From Antarctobacter aquimaris (lineage in GTDB: Bacteria; Pseudomonadota; Alphaproteobacteria; Rhodobacterales; Rhodobacteraceae): 64,000 bases of DNA. The DNA lies in contig NZ_FXYF01000002.1 of the NCBI RefSeq assembly GCF_900184945.1, positions 186,001-250,000 on the forward strand, read 5' to 3'. The position numbers were made by a program, and so were the translations under genes. A model generated the notes under the pieces. That model ran no database searches, was not told the origin of the DNA, and saw nothing but the letters and a program-made list of their open reading frames with translations. Shown piece after piece: positions 45,407 to 55,172 of this stretch; within the stretch, counting starts at the first letter, position 1; the number at the start of each line of letters is the position of its first letter.

Positions 45407-45851
45407 GTTGTCCGTATGCATGCGCGAAACGCCGGCCTCCCTGGCGGGAGACCGGCGGTTGGGGCATGTCTTGTCTGGGCGAGATGGTGCGCTGTGGCAT
45501 GGCGGGAGCGTTTGCCCCCTGCCGCATGCCTCATGTCGTTCGCGCGCGTCATCGCGGTTCTTCTCCGACGCACAAGCCGGGCCTGAACCCGTATCGGCGC
45601 CAATGTGTTGAGCCCGTCGCCTGTCGCGGTCCGGGCGGTGTATTTGGCCATGTGGCCCGATCGGTCTGCCCGGGACCCCGTGTCTCGGGAATCCAAGGTC
45701 AGCGAAACTGTACGGCGCGGGTCAATATCGAGTGAGCGCGGCCTGACCGGCACCATAACGGCAGCGGGAGGGGAATGACAATAGGCCATGTCCGCCCCGC
45801 CGGGAGGTCCGTCCCGCGTCGGTTGTGCGCTGCCGCCCCCGACGACGCGCC
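45407..45851 (-). promoter_or_regulatory. Long leader of rne with conserved-style hairpin
   Basis: Over 400 bp separate the rne start from the palindrome array upstream. A 12-bp stem CGCCGGCCTCCC (45430-45441) / GGGAGACCGGCG (45446-45457) with a TGGC loop and one mismatch sits just upstream of the start. In several bacteria rne is autoregulated through structured 5' leaders; this is inference here. No gene is seen in this region. Confidence 0.45.
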
Positions 45852-45960
45852 AAACGCCCTTCGAAGGGCGTTTTTCCCCCGGCCGGATCCGGTCCGCCCG
45901 GGGATCAGGGGCGCCAAAGCGGTTTCGAAACCGCTTTGAAACGCCTTTCGAAAGGCGTTT
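45852..45960. repeat. Palindrome array B upstream of rne leader
   Basis: Three perfect 22-bp palindromes: 45852-45873 (half AAACGCCCTTC), 45916-45937 (half AAAGCGGTTTC) and 45939-45960 (half AAACGCCTTTC). All are centred on TTCGAA or TTTCGAAA. Between the first and second is CCGGATCCGG (45883-45892) flanked by CCCCGG/CCGGGG. The array lies between the beta-hydroxyacid dehydrogenase stop and the rne leader. Confidence 0.9.
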
Positions 45961-45979
45961 CCCCGCCCCTCGACCAGGG

Positions 45980-46852
45980 TCAGTCCAGCGCCCGCAGCCG
46001 CTTGAGCAGCGACGAGGTGTCCCAGCGCCCGCCGCCCATCTTCTGCACGTCCTTGTAGAACTGGTCGACCAGCGCCGTGACCGGCAGCGAGGCGCCGTTC
46101 TCGTCGGCGGTGCGCAGGCAGATGTTCAGGTCCTTGCGCATCCAGTCCACCGCAAAGCCATGCTCGAACTCGTCGGCGATCATCGTCTTGTAGCGGTTGA
46201 CCATCTGCCACGACCCGGCCGCGCCGCCACCGATCACCTCGACCACCGCCGCGCCGTCCAGCCCCGCCTTCTCGGCGAAATGCAGCCCTTCGGACAGGCC
46301 CTGCACCAGCCCGGCGATGCAGATCTGGTTGACCATCTTGCACAGCTGGCCCGACCCGCTCTCGCCCAGCCGCTTGCACAGCTTTGCATAGCCCATCATC
46401 ACCGGCTCGGCCGCATCATAGCGCGCCGCGTCGCCGCCGCACATGATCACCAGCTGGCCGTTCTCGGCCCCCGCCTGCCCGCCCGACACCGGCGCATCGA
46501 CAAAGCTCAGCCCCGCCTCTGCCGCCGCCGCGTACATCTCGCGCGTGACCTGCGCCGACACCGTGGTGTGGTCGACGAATGTCGCCCCCGCCGCCATCCC
46601 GGCAAAGGCGCCGTCCGCGCCGATGCAGACGCCGCGCAGGTCGTCGTCGTTGCCGACGCAGGCCATGACTAACTCGGCGCCCGCCGCCGCCTCGCGCGGG
46701 GTGCGCGCGGCGGTCCCGCCATGCGCGGCCACCCATTTCTCCGCCTTGGCAAAGGTGCGGTTGTAGACGGTGACCTCGTGCCCCGCCTTGGCCAGGTGGC
46801 CCGCCATCGGATAGCCCATCACCCCGAGACCCAGAAATGCGACTTTTGCCAT
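45980..46852 (-). CDS. Beta-hydroxyacid dehydrogenase (glyoxylate/succinic semialdehyde reductase-like)
   Basis: 290 residues. NAD(P) motif GLGVMGYPMAGHL, substrate loop DAPVSGGQAGAENG, and the catalytic Lys in GSGQLCKMVNQICIAG. Later WRMDLNI-like WMRKDLNICL fits the 6-phosphogluconate dehydrogenase fold C-terminal domain. Likely oxidises or reduces a small beta-hydroxy acid such as 3-hydroxyisobutyrate, glyoxylate or succinic semialdehyde. Divergent from the penicillin-acylase gene (about 100 bp). Confidence 0.88.
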   Translation of the reverse strand: MAKVAFLGLGVMGYPMAGHLAKAGHEVTVYNRTFAKAEKWVAAHGGTAARTPREAAAGAELVMACVGNDDDLRGVCIGADGAFAGMAAGATFVDHTTVSAQVTREMYAAAAEAGLSFVDAPVSGGQAGAENGQLVIMCGGDAARYDAAEPVMMGYAKLCKRLGESGSGQLCKMVNQICIAGLVQGLSEGLHFAEKAGLDGAAVVEVIGGGAAGSWQMVNRYKTMIADEFEHGFAVDWMRKDLNICLRTADENGASLPVTALVDQFYKDVQKMGGGRWDTSSLLKRLRALD

Positions 46853-46953
46853 GTGAAACCTCCCCGTTCCGTGTCCGGCCCGCCCCTTGGCTTTGCAGGC
46901 CCGGCAAGTTAATGCGATGCGATCCGACCTAGCCCAAGTTGACGGAGAGGGAA

Positions 46954-49419
46954 ATGGCGGTTCTGTTCAAGTGGCTCCTGCGTCTTGCCAGCGCCGCGAT
47001 CTTCGTGATCGTGGTCGGCGGCACGCTGGTCTACTACCTCGCCTCGCGCTCCCTGCCCGAGTATGACGCGACGCGCCCCGTCGCCGGGATCACCGCCGAC
47101 ATCGAGATCGTGCGCGACAACTCGGCCGTGCCGCACATCATGGCGCTGTCGGACCGCGACGCCTTTTTCGGGCTGGGCTACGTCCACGCGCAGGACCGCC
47201 TCTGGCAGATGATGGTGATGCGGCGCACCGTGCAGGGCCGCCTGTCCGAGATATTCGGCCGCCGCACCCTGCGCACCGACACGCTGCTGCGCCGGCTGGA
47301 CCTCTACAGTGCCGCCCAGGCCTCGGTCGCGCACCAGGACGCCCGCACGCTCGACGCGCTCGAGGCCTATGCCGCCGGCGTCAACGCCCGCATCGCCGAG
47401 ATCAACGCCGAAAGCCAGGGCCGCGGCGCGCCGGAATACTTCCTGTTCGACGCCGACATCGCGCCCTGGCAGCCGGCGGATTCGCTGGCGGTGCTCAAGC
47501 TGATGGCGCTGGAACTCTCCGGCCAGGTCGGCACCGAGGTGCTGCGCGCCCGCACCTCGCTGCTGCTGGGCGACGAGGCGCGGCTGCGCGACCTGCTGCC
47601 CGACATGCCCGGCGACCCCGTCGCCGCCCTGCCCGCCTTTGCCGACCTCGCCCCCGGCCCGCTGCCGCGCTATGCCGAAAGCACGCCGCGCGGCGGCGAA
47701 TTCCTGATGCCGGTCAACCCGGTGGGCCTGGCCGGCGCGTCCAACGCCTGGGCCGCCGCGCCGGACCGCTCGGCCTCCAAGGGCACGCTGCTGGCCAACG
47801 ATCCGCACCTCGGCTTCACCGCGCCGACGATGTGGTATCTCGCCCGGCTCCAGCTGTCCTCGGGCGGGGTGATCGGCGCCACGATCCCCGGATCGCCGAA
47901 CATCGTCATCGGCCGGTCCGAACACCTCGCCTGGGGTGTGACCTCCTCCTACCTCGACGACCAGGACCTCTACTTCGAAGAGATCGACCCTGCCACGCCC
48001 GAGCAGTACCGCACCCCCGACGGCTTCAAACCCTTCGAGACGCGGCAGTCGATCATCCGCATCAAGGACGAGACCCCCGTCACCCTGACCCTGCGCTGGA
48101 CCGACAACGGCCCGGTGCTGCCCGGCTCGCAGTTCAACCTCGACACCATCACCCCGGCCGGGCACGTCGTCTCGCTGGCCTGGACCGCGCTGTCGCAGCA
48201 GGACACCACGGCCACGGCGGCGATCGGGCTGATGATGGCCACTTCGGTCGAAGAGGCGCTGGCGCTCGCGCCGCTCTACGTGACCCCGGCGCAGAACCTG
48301 ACGCTGATCGACAGGACCACCGTGGCGATGAAGCTGGTCGGCGCCATGCCCCGCCGCGACCCGGCGCATGAAAGCCTGGGCCGCCTGCCCTCGCGCGGCT
48401 GGATCGCGACGAACCGCTGGCAGGGCATCCTGCCGGCATCCGCCAACCCGGAATTCCTCGCCCCCGAGGGCGGCATCGTCGGCAACACCAACAACAAGAC
48501 CGTGGACCGCCCCTTTCCGATGCACGTCAGCTATGACTGGGGCGACAGCCAGCGCGTGCAGCGCTGGCAGACACTGATGCAGGGCCGCAAGGTGCACACC
48601 CGCGACAGCTTCATCGAGGCGCAGCTGGACACCGTGTCGCCCGCCGCGCGCACCCTGCTGCCGCTGATCGGCCGCGACCTGTGGTTCACGGGGTCGGCCG
48701 CCCCGCTGGGCACGCCGGAGCGCCAGCGCCAGCGCGCGCTGGACCTGCTGGCCAACTGGAACGGCGAGATGAACGAGCACATGCCCGAGCCGCTGATCTA
48801 TGCAGCCTGGCTGCGCGCCCTGCAAACCCGGCTGATCCAGGACGATCTCGGCCCGCTGGCCGAGGAATTCGACCACGTCGAGCCGCTGTTCATCGAACGG
48901 GTGTTCCGCGACGTGGACGGCGCCAGCGCCTGGTGCGACGTGATCCGCTCGGCCGTGGTCGAGACCTGCACCGACATTTCCCGCCTGGCGCTGGACGATG
49001 CGCTGGTCTGGATCGGCGAGACCTACGGCGACGCGCTGGAATCGCTGCGCTGGGGCGATGCGCACATGGTCACACACGAACACCCGGTGCTGGGCGAAAT
49101 CCCCCTGCTGAAGTACTTCGTCAACATCCGCCAGACCACCTCGGGCGGCGACCACACGCTGCAACGCGGGGTGACGGCGGGCGACGGGCCAGAGCCCTTC
49201 GCCAACGTGCACGGCGCGGGCTACCGCGGCGTGTATGACTTCGCCGACCCGGACAGCTCGGTCTTCATCACGGCGACCGGCCAGTCCGGTCACCCGCTGT
49301 CGCGCCATTACGACGACCTCGGCCAGCTCTGGCGGCGCGGCGAATACATCCCCATGTCGCTGGACGTGGACCTGGCGCGCGCCGCCTCGGTCGGGATCAC
49401 GCGGCTGGTCAAGCCGTGA
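46954..49419 (+). CDS. Penicillin acylase family N-terminal nucleophile amidase
   Basis: 821 residues from ATG 46954 with GGAGAGGGAA upstream. A hydrophobic N-terminal segment (WLLRLASAAIFVIVVGGTLVYYLA) could export it. The alpha-subunit start RDNSAVPHIMA, the autocleavage site before SNAWAAAPDRSASKGT (Gly-Ala|Ser pattern), LANDPHLGF and the later NNKTVDRPFP match the family. The Ser is the predicted N-terminal nucleophile after processing. The family includes penicillin G acylase and AHL acylases, so quorum quenching is possible. Coupled to the next gene by GTGA. Confidence 0.88.
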   Translation: MAVLFKWLLRLASAAIFVIVVGGTLVYYLASRSLPEYDATRPVAGITADIEIVRDNSAVPHIMALSDRDAFFGLGYVHAQDRLWQMMVMRRTVQGRLSEIFGRRTLRTDTLLRRLDLYSAAQASVAHQDARTLDALEAYAAGVNARIAEINAESQGRGAPEYFLFDADIAPWQPADSLAVLKLMALELSGQVGTEVLRARTSLLLGDEARLRDLLPDMPGDPVAALPAFADLAPGPLPRYAESTPRGGEFLMPVNPVGLAGASNAWAAAPDRSASKGTLLANDPHLGFTAPTMWYLARLQLSSGGVIGATIPGSPNIVIGRSEHLAWGVTSSYLDDQDLYFEEIDPATPEQYRTPDGFKPFETRQSIIRIKDETPVTLTLRWTDNGPVLPGSQFNLDTITPAGHVVSLAWTALSQQDTTATAAIGLMMATSVEEALALAPLYVTPAQNLTLIDRTTVAMKLVGAMPRRDPAHESLGRLPSRGWIATNRWQGILPASANPEFLAPEGGIVGNTNNKTVDRPFPMHVSYDWGDSQRVQRWQTLMQGRKVHTRDSFIEAQLDTVSPAARTLLPLIGRDLWFTGSAAPLGTPERQRQRALDLLANWNGEMNEHMPEPLIYAAWLRALQTRLIQDDLGPLAEEFDHVEPLFIERVFRDVDGASAWCDVIRSAVVETCTDISRLALDDALVWIGETYGDALESLRWGDAHMVTHEHPVLGEIPLLKYFVNIRQTTSGGDHTLQRGVTAGDGPEPFANVHGAGYRGVYDFADPDSSVFITATGQSGHPLSRHYDDLGQLWRRGEYIPMSLDVDLARAASVGITRLVKP

Positions 49420-50324
49420 GGCTGACGCCGGACGCGGCACTCCGGATCGCGGGTGACGCGCTGGCCCGGCACGGCGGCGGCACCGGGCTGCGACTGCTAA
49501 GGGCGGGCGAAGGTCCGGCACAGGCGCATCTCTTCACTGCCCAGACCGCTGCGGGACCTGTTCTGCTGAAACTCTGGCCCGAGAGCGCCGCCGAGCGCGC
49601 CGCCCGCCAAGCCCGGCGCCAGCGGCAGGTGGCGCGCAGCTTGCGCGACGGACCGTATCGCGTGCCGGGGGTGACGTTTTTCGATGCCGAGGCGCGAGTC
49701 CTGGCGATGCCGCTGGTCACGGGGCAGGACCTCGCCGCGCTCTGGTCTGACAGCGACACGCGCGCGCCGCAGGCCGCCGGCGGCTGGCTCGCCGCCTATC
49801 ACGGGCTGACGCGCCGCACCTGCGCCTTTGACCCGACGGGGCAGGTGAACTGGCTGGCGCGGCTGGTCGCGGCAGGGGAAAGCGGCGCGCGGACCATCCC
49901 CGACCTGCCCGGCTTCACCGCCGCCGCGCGGCGGGTGACGGCGCTGGCCCAGGCCGCGACGGGCCACGCGACGGTCCGCGCGGTCACCCACCGCGACATG
50001 ACCCTGTCGAACCTGATCCTGGACACCGACGGCACGGTCTGGGGCATCGACCTCGAGAACAGCCGCGAGGACGAACCGCTGCGCGATCTCTTCACCCTGG
50101 CGCTGGACCTTCGGACGCAGGGACCGGGTGACGGCGAACAGGCCGCGACGCAGCTCAGCCAAGCCTACGGCGACACCGGCACCGATCCGCAGGTGCGCCT
50201 GGCCCTGCAAGGCTGCTTCTGCCTCTGGGTCTGGGCCAACACGCCCCTCACCCCCTCCATCCGGCAAACGCGCCGGCTGGAGGTCGCCGAGGCGCTGCTG
50301 CGCCGCGACACACCCGCGATCTGA
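49416..50324 (+). CDS. Aminoglycoside phosphotransferase (APH)-like kinase
   Basis: 302 residues from GTG 49416, overlapping the acylase stop. The kinase catalytic loop THRDMTLSNLILDTDGT (HxD..xxN) and the metal-binding DLENS follow APH/choline-kinase pattern. The N-lobe is weakly conserved and has no obvious glycine loop. The substrate is not predictable, although the coupling suggests it phosphorylates a product of the acylase. Confidence 0.75.
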   Translation: MRLTPDAALRIAGDALARHGGGTGLRLLRAGEGPAQAHLFTAQTAAGPVLLKLWPESAAERAARQARRQRQVARSLRDGPYRVPGVTFFDAEARVLAMPLVTGQDLAALWSDSDTRAPQAAGGWLAAYHGLTRRTCAFDPTGQVNWLARLVAAGESGARTIPDLPGFTAAARRVTALAQAATGHATVRAVTHRDMTLSNLILDTDGTVWGIDLENSREDEPLRDLFTLALDLRTQGPGDGEQAATQLSQAYGDTGTDPQVRLALQGCFCLWVWANTPLTPSIRQTRRLEVAEALLRRDTPAI

Positions 50325-50342
50325 CCTGCGGACACTGCGCCG

Positions 50343-50458
50343 AAAGCCGCTTCGAAGCGGCTTTCCCAAGCGGTTTGCAAACCGCTTCCAAGCGTTTTCG
50401 AAAACGCTTCAGAACGCCTTTTTCAAAGGCGTTCCCCAAGGCCCTTCGAAGGGCCTTG
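50343..50458. repeat. Palindrome array C downstream of APH-like and hflX genes
   Basis: Five units: 50343-50364 (22 bp, half AAAGCCGCTTC); AAGCGGTTTGCAAACCGCTT (50368-50387); AAGCGTTTTCGAAAACGCTT (50390-50409); 50412-50434 (10-bp arms GAACGCCTTT/AAAGGCGTTC, TTC centre); and 50437-50458 (half CAAGGCCCTTC). Spacers are 2-3 bases. Unit 5 ends one base before the hflX stop codon. All cores differ. Confidence 0.9.
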
Positions 50459-51745
50459 TCAGCGCCCCTGCCCCAGCGCCTCGAACCTGGCCCGGTCCTG
50501 CGCCGTCCAGCGCACCGACAGATGATAGCCGTCCTCGTCCTGCCGTTCGGACTCCACCAGGCCCTTCTCGAACAGCCAGGCCCGCTTGCGCCCGTCGGAA
50601 TACCCCAGCACCAGGTCCTCGAGGCGCCGCTCGTCCCCCAGCGCCTGCGTCACCGCCTCTAGGAAGCCGTCCAGCCCGTCGCCGGTCAGCGCCGAAACCG
50701 GGTACACCCGCTCCAGCCGCGTGGCGCGCAGGCGCATCGCCTCCATCTCGTCGGGTTCCAGCCGGTCGATCTTGTTCCAAAGCTCGATCTGCGGCGTCTG
50801 CTCATCCACCCCCAGGCTGTCGAGGATCGTCCGCACGTCCTCGGCCTGCGCCTCGCTCTCGGGGTGCGAGATGTCGCGCACATGCACCACCACGTCCGCC
50901 GCCAGCACCTCTTCCAGCGTGGCGCGGAAGGCGGCGACCAGCTCGGTCGGCAGGTTGGAGATGAACCCCACCGTGTCCGACAGGATCACGTCCGCGCCGG
51001 TCGGCAGGTGCACCGCCCGCATGGTCGGGTCCAGCGTGGCGAACAGCATGTCCTTGGCCATGACCTCGGCCCCGGTCAGCCGGTTGAACAGCGTCGACTT
51101 GCCGGCGTTGGTGTAGCCCACCAGCGCCACGATCGGATAGGGCACCTTGGCCCGCGCCTTGCGGTGCAGCTCGCGCGTCTTGACGACCTTTTCCAGCTGC
51201 CGCTTCAGCCGCACCAGCTGTTCGTCGATCGCCCGGCGGTCCGCCTCGATCTGCGTCTCGCCCGGGCCGCCAACAAAGCCCAGCCCGCCGCGCTGCCGCT
51301 CCAGGTGGGTCCAGGCCCGCACCAGGCGCGAGCGCTGGTAGGACAGCGCCGCCATCTCGACCTGCAACACGCCCTCGCGCGTCGCCGCGCGGTCCGAGAA
51401 GATCTCGAGAATCAGCCCGGTGCGGTCCAGCAGCTTGAGCTTCCACTCCTTCTCGAGGTTGCGCTGCTGCACCGGCGAGACATGGCCGTCCACCAGCACC
51501 AGCTCGACCTCGGCCTCGCCCAGCCGCTCCTTCAGCTCGGCCACCTTGCCCGAGCCGAACAGCATGCCCGGCTGCGGATCGCGCAGCGGCACCACCTCGG
51601 CGCCGACCACGTCAAGCCCGGGCAGCGCATGTGCCAGCGACACCGCCTCTTCCAGCGCGAGCCTGGCGTCGCGCCGGTCGGGCTGGTTCTTCATGTCGGG
51701 ATGCAGGACCCAGGCGCGGGTCACCGGCGGGGCATGTTCCTTCAA
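50459..51745 (-). CDS. hflX: GTPase HflX
   Basis: 428 residues. The likely start is TTG 51745 coupled to hfq; GTG 51724 and ATG 51694 are alternatives. The N-terminal HflX domain ([33 protein letters not shown]) precedes the G domain: G1 [18 protein letters not shown]3 [10 protein letters not shown]4 NKID. Ribosome-binding GTPase of heat and stress conditions. The stop sits directly against palindrome array C. Confidence 0.95.
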   Translation of the reverse strand: MKEHAPPVTRAWVLHPDMKNQPDRRDARLALEEAVSLAHALPGLDVVGAEVVPLRDPQPGMLFGSGKVAELKERLGEAEVELVLVDGHVSPVQQRNLEKEWKLKLLDRTGLILEIFSDRAATREGVLQVEMAALSYQRSRLVRAWTHLERQRGGLGFVGGPGETQIEADRRAIDEQLVRLKRQLEKVVKTRELHRKARAKVPYPIVALVGYTNAGKSTLFNRLTGAEVMAKDMLFATLDPTMRAVHLPTGADVILSDTVGFISNLPTELVAAFRATLEEVLAADVVVHVRDISHPESEAQAEDVRTILDSLGVDEQTPQIELWNKIDRLEPDEMEAMRLRATRLERVYPVSALTGDGLDGFLEAVTQALGDERRLEDLVLGYSDGRKRAWLFEKGLVESERQDEDGYHLSVRWTAQDRARFEALGQGR

Positions 51746-51981
51746 TTGCCCTCTTCACCGTCATACAGGTTGATCGGCTGGCTGGGCATGATGGTGGAAA
51801 TCGCGTGCTTGTAGACCAACTGCGACTGCCCGTCGCGGCGCAACAACACGCAGAAATTGTCGAACCAGGTGATGACACCCTGCAACTTGACCCCGTTGAT
51901 CAGGAAGACGGTGACCGGGACCTTGGTCTTGCGGACATGGTTGAGAAAAGCGTCCTGCAAGTTCTGTCTATCGGAAGCCAT
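51742..51981 (-). CDS. hfq: RNA chaperone Hfq
   Basis: 79 residues from ATG 51981. Sm1 [20 protein letters not shown] and Sm2 [17 protein letters not shown] with the YKHA motif. The hexameric ring that pairs sRNA with mRNA. hfq-hflX order is widespread. In purple-type alphaproteobacteria it follows trkH, as here. The stop overlaps the hflX start by 4 bp. Confidence 0.97.
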   Translation of the reverse strand: MASDRQNLQDAFLNHVRKTKVPVTVFLINGVKLQGVITWFDNFCVLLRRDGQSQLVYKHAISTIMPSQPINLYDGEEGN

Positions 51982-52081
51982 TGAATTGCCTTTGTTCTTT
52001 CCGAGCCCGCGCGCCGGGCTGCCCTCGTTTTGCCGAGTATGTCGCGCCCCCGCCGGAGTTTCCAGCCGAAAGTTGGATCCC

Positions 52082-52110
52082 GGACCGGGCCCGGGGCCCC
52101 GGTCTGGTCC
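52082..52110. terminator. GC-rich hairpin between trkH and hfq
   Basis: GGACC (52082-52086) / GGTCC (52106-52110) flank a palindromic CCGGGGCCCCGG (52091-52102). Located between the trkH stop and the hfq start in the minus-strand run. It may terminate trkH mRNA or isolate hfq for its own promoter. Confidence 0.5.
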
Positions 52111-52118
52111 TTCCGCCC

Positions 52119-53627
52119 CTACTCGCGCCATACGTCAGGGCTGATCATGACGATGATCGCCAGAAGTTCAAGCCGTCCCAGCACCATCGCCGCGCAGAGG
52201 ATCAGCTTGAGATCCCAGGCATAGCCCAGCAGGTCGATCCGCCTGGCCGGCCCCATCTCGATCAGCGGCCCGGTGTTGGACAGCGTGGCGATGGTCAGCG
52301 TCGTCGCGCGTTCGAAATCGATGTTGTAGAGGCCCAGGATCAGCGTCATCGCCGCCAGCGTCAGCGCGAAGAACATGAAAAAGACCCAGGCGATGAACGC
52401 CCCCTCGCGCCGCACCCGCCGGCCCAGCGGCCCGGCGCGGCCGACCGAGTTGGGATGCACCAGCCGCTCGATCTCGCGCGCGCCGTTCAGGTACAGCGCG
52501 TAGACCCGCAGCAGCTTGACCCCGCCCGCCGTCGTCGCCACCCCGCCGCCGACCAGCGCCAGCCCCATCAGGATGATCCCCGGCGTCGACAGCCCCGACC
52601 AGTCCTGCGCGGTGTCCCAGTCGCCGCTGACGAACCCGGTGGTGCTGAGAAACGACAGCGCGGTGAACAACCCGCCCCAGAGCGCGCGCAGCCCGGCGGT
52701 CCAGTCCTGTTCCTCGCCGATGTCAAAGGCCGCCGCCCAGTGCCGCACGAACAGCAACAGCGGCACCGCCACCACGATGATCACGCCCAGCCGGAACTCC
52801 GGATCGTTCAGCAGCCCGCGCACCTGCCGGGTGTCGGCGGAAAAGGTCAGCCGCGACAGCGCGAAGAACATGAAGATGAACAGGATCATCTCGCCCGCCA
52901 GCCCGCTGGGCGCGGTGCCCTGCTCCGCCAGCGGCGAGATGCCCGAGGTCGACATCACCGACATCGCGTGGCTCAGCGCCACCAGCGGCGGATCGCCCGC
53001 CACCAGCAGCATCACCGTCAGCGCCAGCGTCAGCCCGAGGTAGACCGGAAACAGCATTTCCGTGCTGCGCGCCAGCCGGTGCATCGGGTCCGACGGCCCG
53101 GTGTTGGACGCGCCCACCGCCACCGCCTGCCCCGGCTCGCCGCTGGCCGTCACCTCGAAGCCCCCCAGCGCCAGCGGCGCCAGGATGGCCGAAGCGGCAA
53201 TCCACATCAGCAGCCCGCCCATCCAGCCGACCTGCGCCCGCCACAGGTGCTCCGGCCCCGACAGCCGGCCCGCGTCGAACAGCGTGGCGCCGGTGGTGGT
53301 AAAGCTCGACACCATCTCGAAATAGGCGCTGACAAAGCTGGTGGTGCGCACCGCCTCGTGGAACGGCACGGTGAACAGCAGCGGCAGCAGGACAAAACCC
53401 GCCGCCAGCGCCACCAGCTGGCGCAGCGCGCTGCGGTTGTGCGCGCGGTTGTCCAGCGCGAGGCCCACCAGCAGGGTAAACACCACGCCCAGCACCGCGC
53501 TGTAGAAAAAGCTGCGCGCGTCGTGGAATTCCTCGATCGCCAGCGCATAGGCCGCCGGCAGCAGCATCGCCAGCGACCCCAGCCCGGTCATCATCAGGAA
53601 CAGCGGCAGGCGGGACAGCATCTTCAT
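52119..53627 (-). CDS. trkH: Potassium uptake protein TrkH
   Basis: 502 residues. The K+ channel-like selectivity loops contain conserved Gly: [31 protein letters not shown] and TLSNTGPL. About ten membrane helices. Normal length. It sits 66 bp after trkA and completes the Trk system; TrkA gates it through NAD(H)/ATP-like binding. Confidence 0.95.
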   Translation of the reverse strand: MKMLSRLPLFLMMTGLGSLAMLLPAAYALAIEEFHDARSFFYSAVLGVVFTLLVGLALDNRAHNRSALRQLVALAAGFVLLPLLFTVPFHEAVRTTSFVSAYFEMVSSFTTTGATLFDAGRLSGPEHLWRAQVGWMGGLLMWIAASAILAPLALGGFEVTASGEPGQAVAVGASNTGPSDPMHRLARSTEMLFPVYLGLTLALTVMLLVAGDPPLVALSHAMSVMSTSGISPLAEQGTAPSGLAGEMILFIFMFFALSRLTFSADTRQVRGLLNDPEFRLGVIIVVAVPLLLFVRHWAAAFDIGEEQDWTAGLRALWGGLFTALSFLSTTGFVSGDWDTAQDWSGLSTPGIILMGLALVGGGVATTAGGVKLLRVYALYLNGAREIERLVHPNSVGRAGPLGRRVRREGAFIAWVFFMFFALTLAAMTLILGLYNIDFERATTLTIATLSNTGPLIEMGPARRIDLLGYAWDLKLILCAAMVLGRLELLAIIVMISPDVWRE

Positions 53628-53693
53628 CGGCCCGTGCCCCCTGCGGCGTGCCCCGTGTCGGCTGTCGCTGTGTGCGCGGCGCGGGACATGGCC

Positions 53694-55070
53694 TCAGAAA
53701 AAGTCGATCGAGACCTGGAGCAGGCGCTCGACCTCCGGCACGTCGCCCGCCAGCGCAAACAGCACGATCTTGTCGCCCTCCTCGATGCGCAGGCTGCCGG
53801 TGGGCTTCATCACCTTGCCGGCCTTGCGCACCGCGCCCACCAGCACGCCTTCGGGAAAGTCGATCTCGCGGATCAGGCTGCCGGAGATCGGCGAGGTCGA
53901 CAGCACCTCGGCCTCGATCACCTCGGCCTCGGCGTCGCCGATCGAGTAGACCTGGCTCACGCGGCCATGGCGGATGTGGCGCAGGATCGAGCTGACGGTG
54001 GTCGAACGCGGGTTGATGTAGGCGTCGATGCCCAGCGGCTCCATCAGCGGCACCAGCGTCGGGTCGTTGATCAGCGCGATCACCATGGGGCAGCCGGCCG
54101 CCTTGGCGCGCACCGCGGCCAGCATGTTGACCTTGTCGTCGTCGGTGACGCAGAGCGCCGCATCGGCCCGCGCCACCCCGGCCTCGGCCAGCAGTGCTGC
54201 ATCCAGCCCGTCGCCGTGCAGCACGATGGTGCGCTCCAGCTCCTCGGCGGCGCGCTCGGCGTTCTTGCGGTTGCGCTCGATCATCTTGGCGCGCACGCGG
54301 ATCTTGCCGGTCTCCAGCGCGCGGGCGACCGCCAGCCCGACGTTGCCGCCGCCGACGATGACCACGCGCTCCTGCTTGCGGTGCGCCTTGCCAAAGATTT
54401 CCATGGTGCGCTGCACGTCCTCGGCATGGACCATGACGTAACAGCTGTCGCCCTCGAACAGCTGGTCGTTGGCTTCCGGGGCAAACAGCTGCCCCTCGCG
54501 CCGCACCCCCACCACGACCGACCGCAGGGTCGAGAACAGGTCGGTCAGCTGCTTGAGCGGGGTGTTCACGATCGGGCAGTCCTCGTCGATCGTCAGCCCC
54601 AGCAGCTGCGCCTGCCCCTCGAGAAAGGACTCGGTGTCAAAGGCCGAAGGTGCGGCCAGCCGCTGCAAGGCCGCCTCGGCGACCTCGCGCTCGGGCGAGA
54701 TCACCACGTCGATCGGCATGTGATCGCGGCGGTAGAGGTCCGAGTAGATCGCCGTCAGGTAGCTTTGCGCGCGCAGCCGGGCGATCTTGCGCGGCACGGA
54801 AAACACCGAATGCGCCACCTGGCAGATCACCATGTTGACTTCGTCGGAATGGGTCGCCGCGATCACCATGTCGGCATCGCGCGCGCCCGCCCGATCCAGC
54901 ACGTCGGGGTAGGAGGCAAAGCCCGCGATCCCCTGCACATCCAGCGTGTCGGTGGCACGGCGCACCAGGTCGGGGTTGTTGTCCACGACCGTGACGTCGT
55001 TGCGCTCTCCGGCAAGATGGCGGGCGATCTGCCAGCCGACCTGCCCTGCCCCGCAAATGATGACCTTCAT
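53694..55070 (-). CDS. trkA: Trk system regulatory subunit TrkA
   Basis: 458 residues with the two RCK units expected of TrkA: MKVIICGAGQVGWQIARHLAG at the N-terminus and VVIVGGGNVGLAVARALETG in the second half. Each is followed by a TrkA_C ligand domain. Peripheral membrane regulator of TrkH. Upstream in the run comes the small membrane gene at 55173 and the ntr genes. Confidence 0.95.
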   Translation of the reverse strand: MKVIICGAGQVGWQIARHLAGERNDVTVVDNNPDLVRRATDTLDVQGIAGFASYPDVLDRAGARDADMVIAATHSDEVNMVICQVAHSVFSVPRKIARLRAQSYLTAIYSDLYRRDHMPIDVVISPEREVAEAALQRLAAPSAFDTESFLEGQAQLLGLTIDEDCPIVNTPLKQLTDLFSTLRSVVVGVRREGQLFAPEANDQLFEGDSCYVMVHAEDVQRTMEIFGKAHRKQERVVIVGGGNVGLAVARALETGKIRVRAKMIERNRKNAERAAEELERTIVLHGDGLDAALLAEAGVARADAALCVTDDDKVNMLAAVRAKAAGCPMVIALINDPTLVPLMEPLGIDAYINPRSTTVSSILRHIRHGRVSQVYSIGDAEAEVIEAEVLSTSPISGSLIREIDFPEGVLVGAVRKAGKVMKPTGSLRIEEGDKIVLFALAGDVPEVERLLQVSIDFF

Positions 55071-55172
55071 GCGCCTCTTGGCCCGTGCCTGCGCCGTCCC
55101 CGGCGGTTTCGCCTACGGCTTCGCATGGCCGGAGGGCGGCGTCAACGGCCGCAGGGCGGCGCGCGCGCGCCG

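Noticed and set aside
20544-50458. CRISPR array
   Set aside because: Units are palindromic, spacers only 2-4 bases, cores are not constant, and no cas genes are present.
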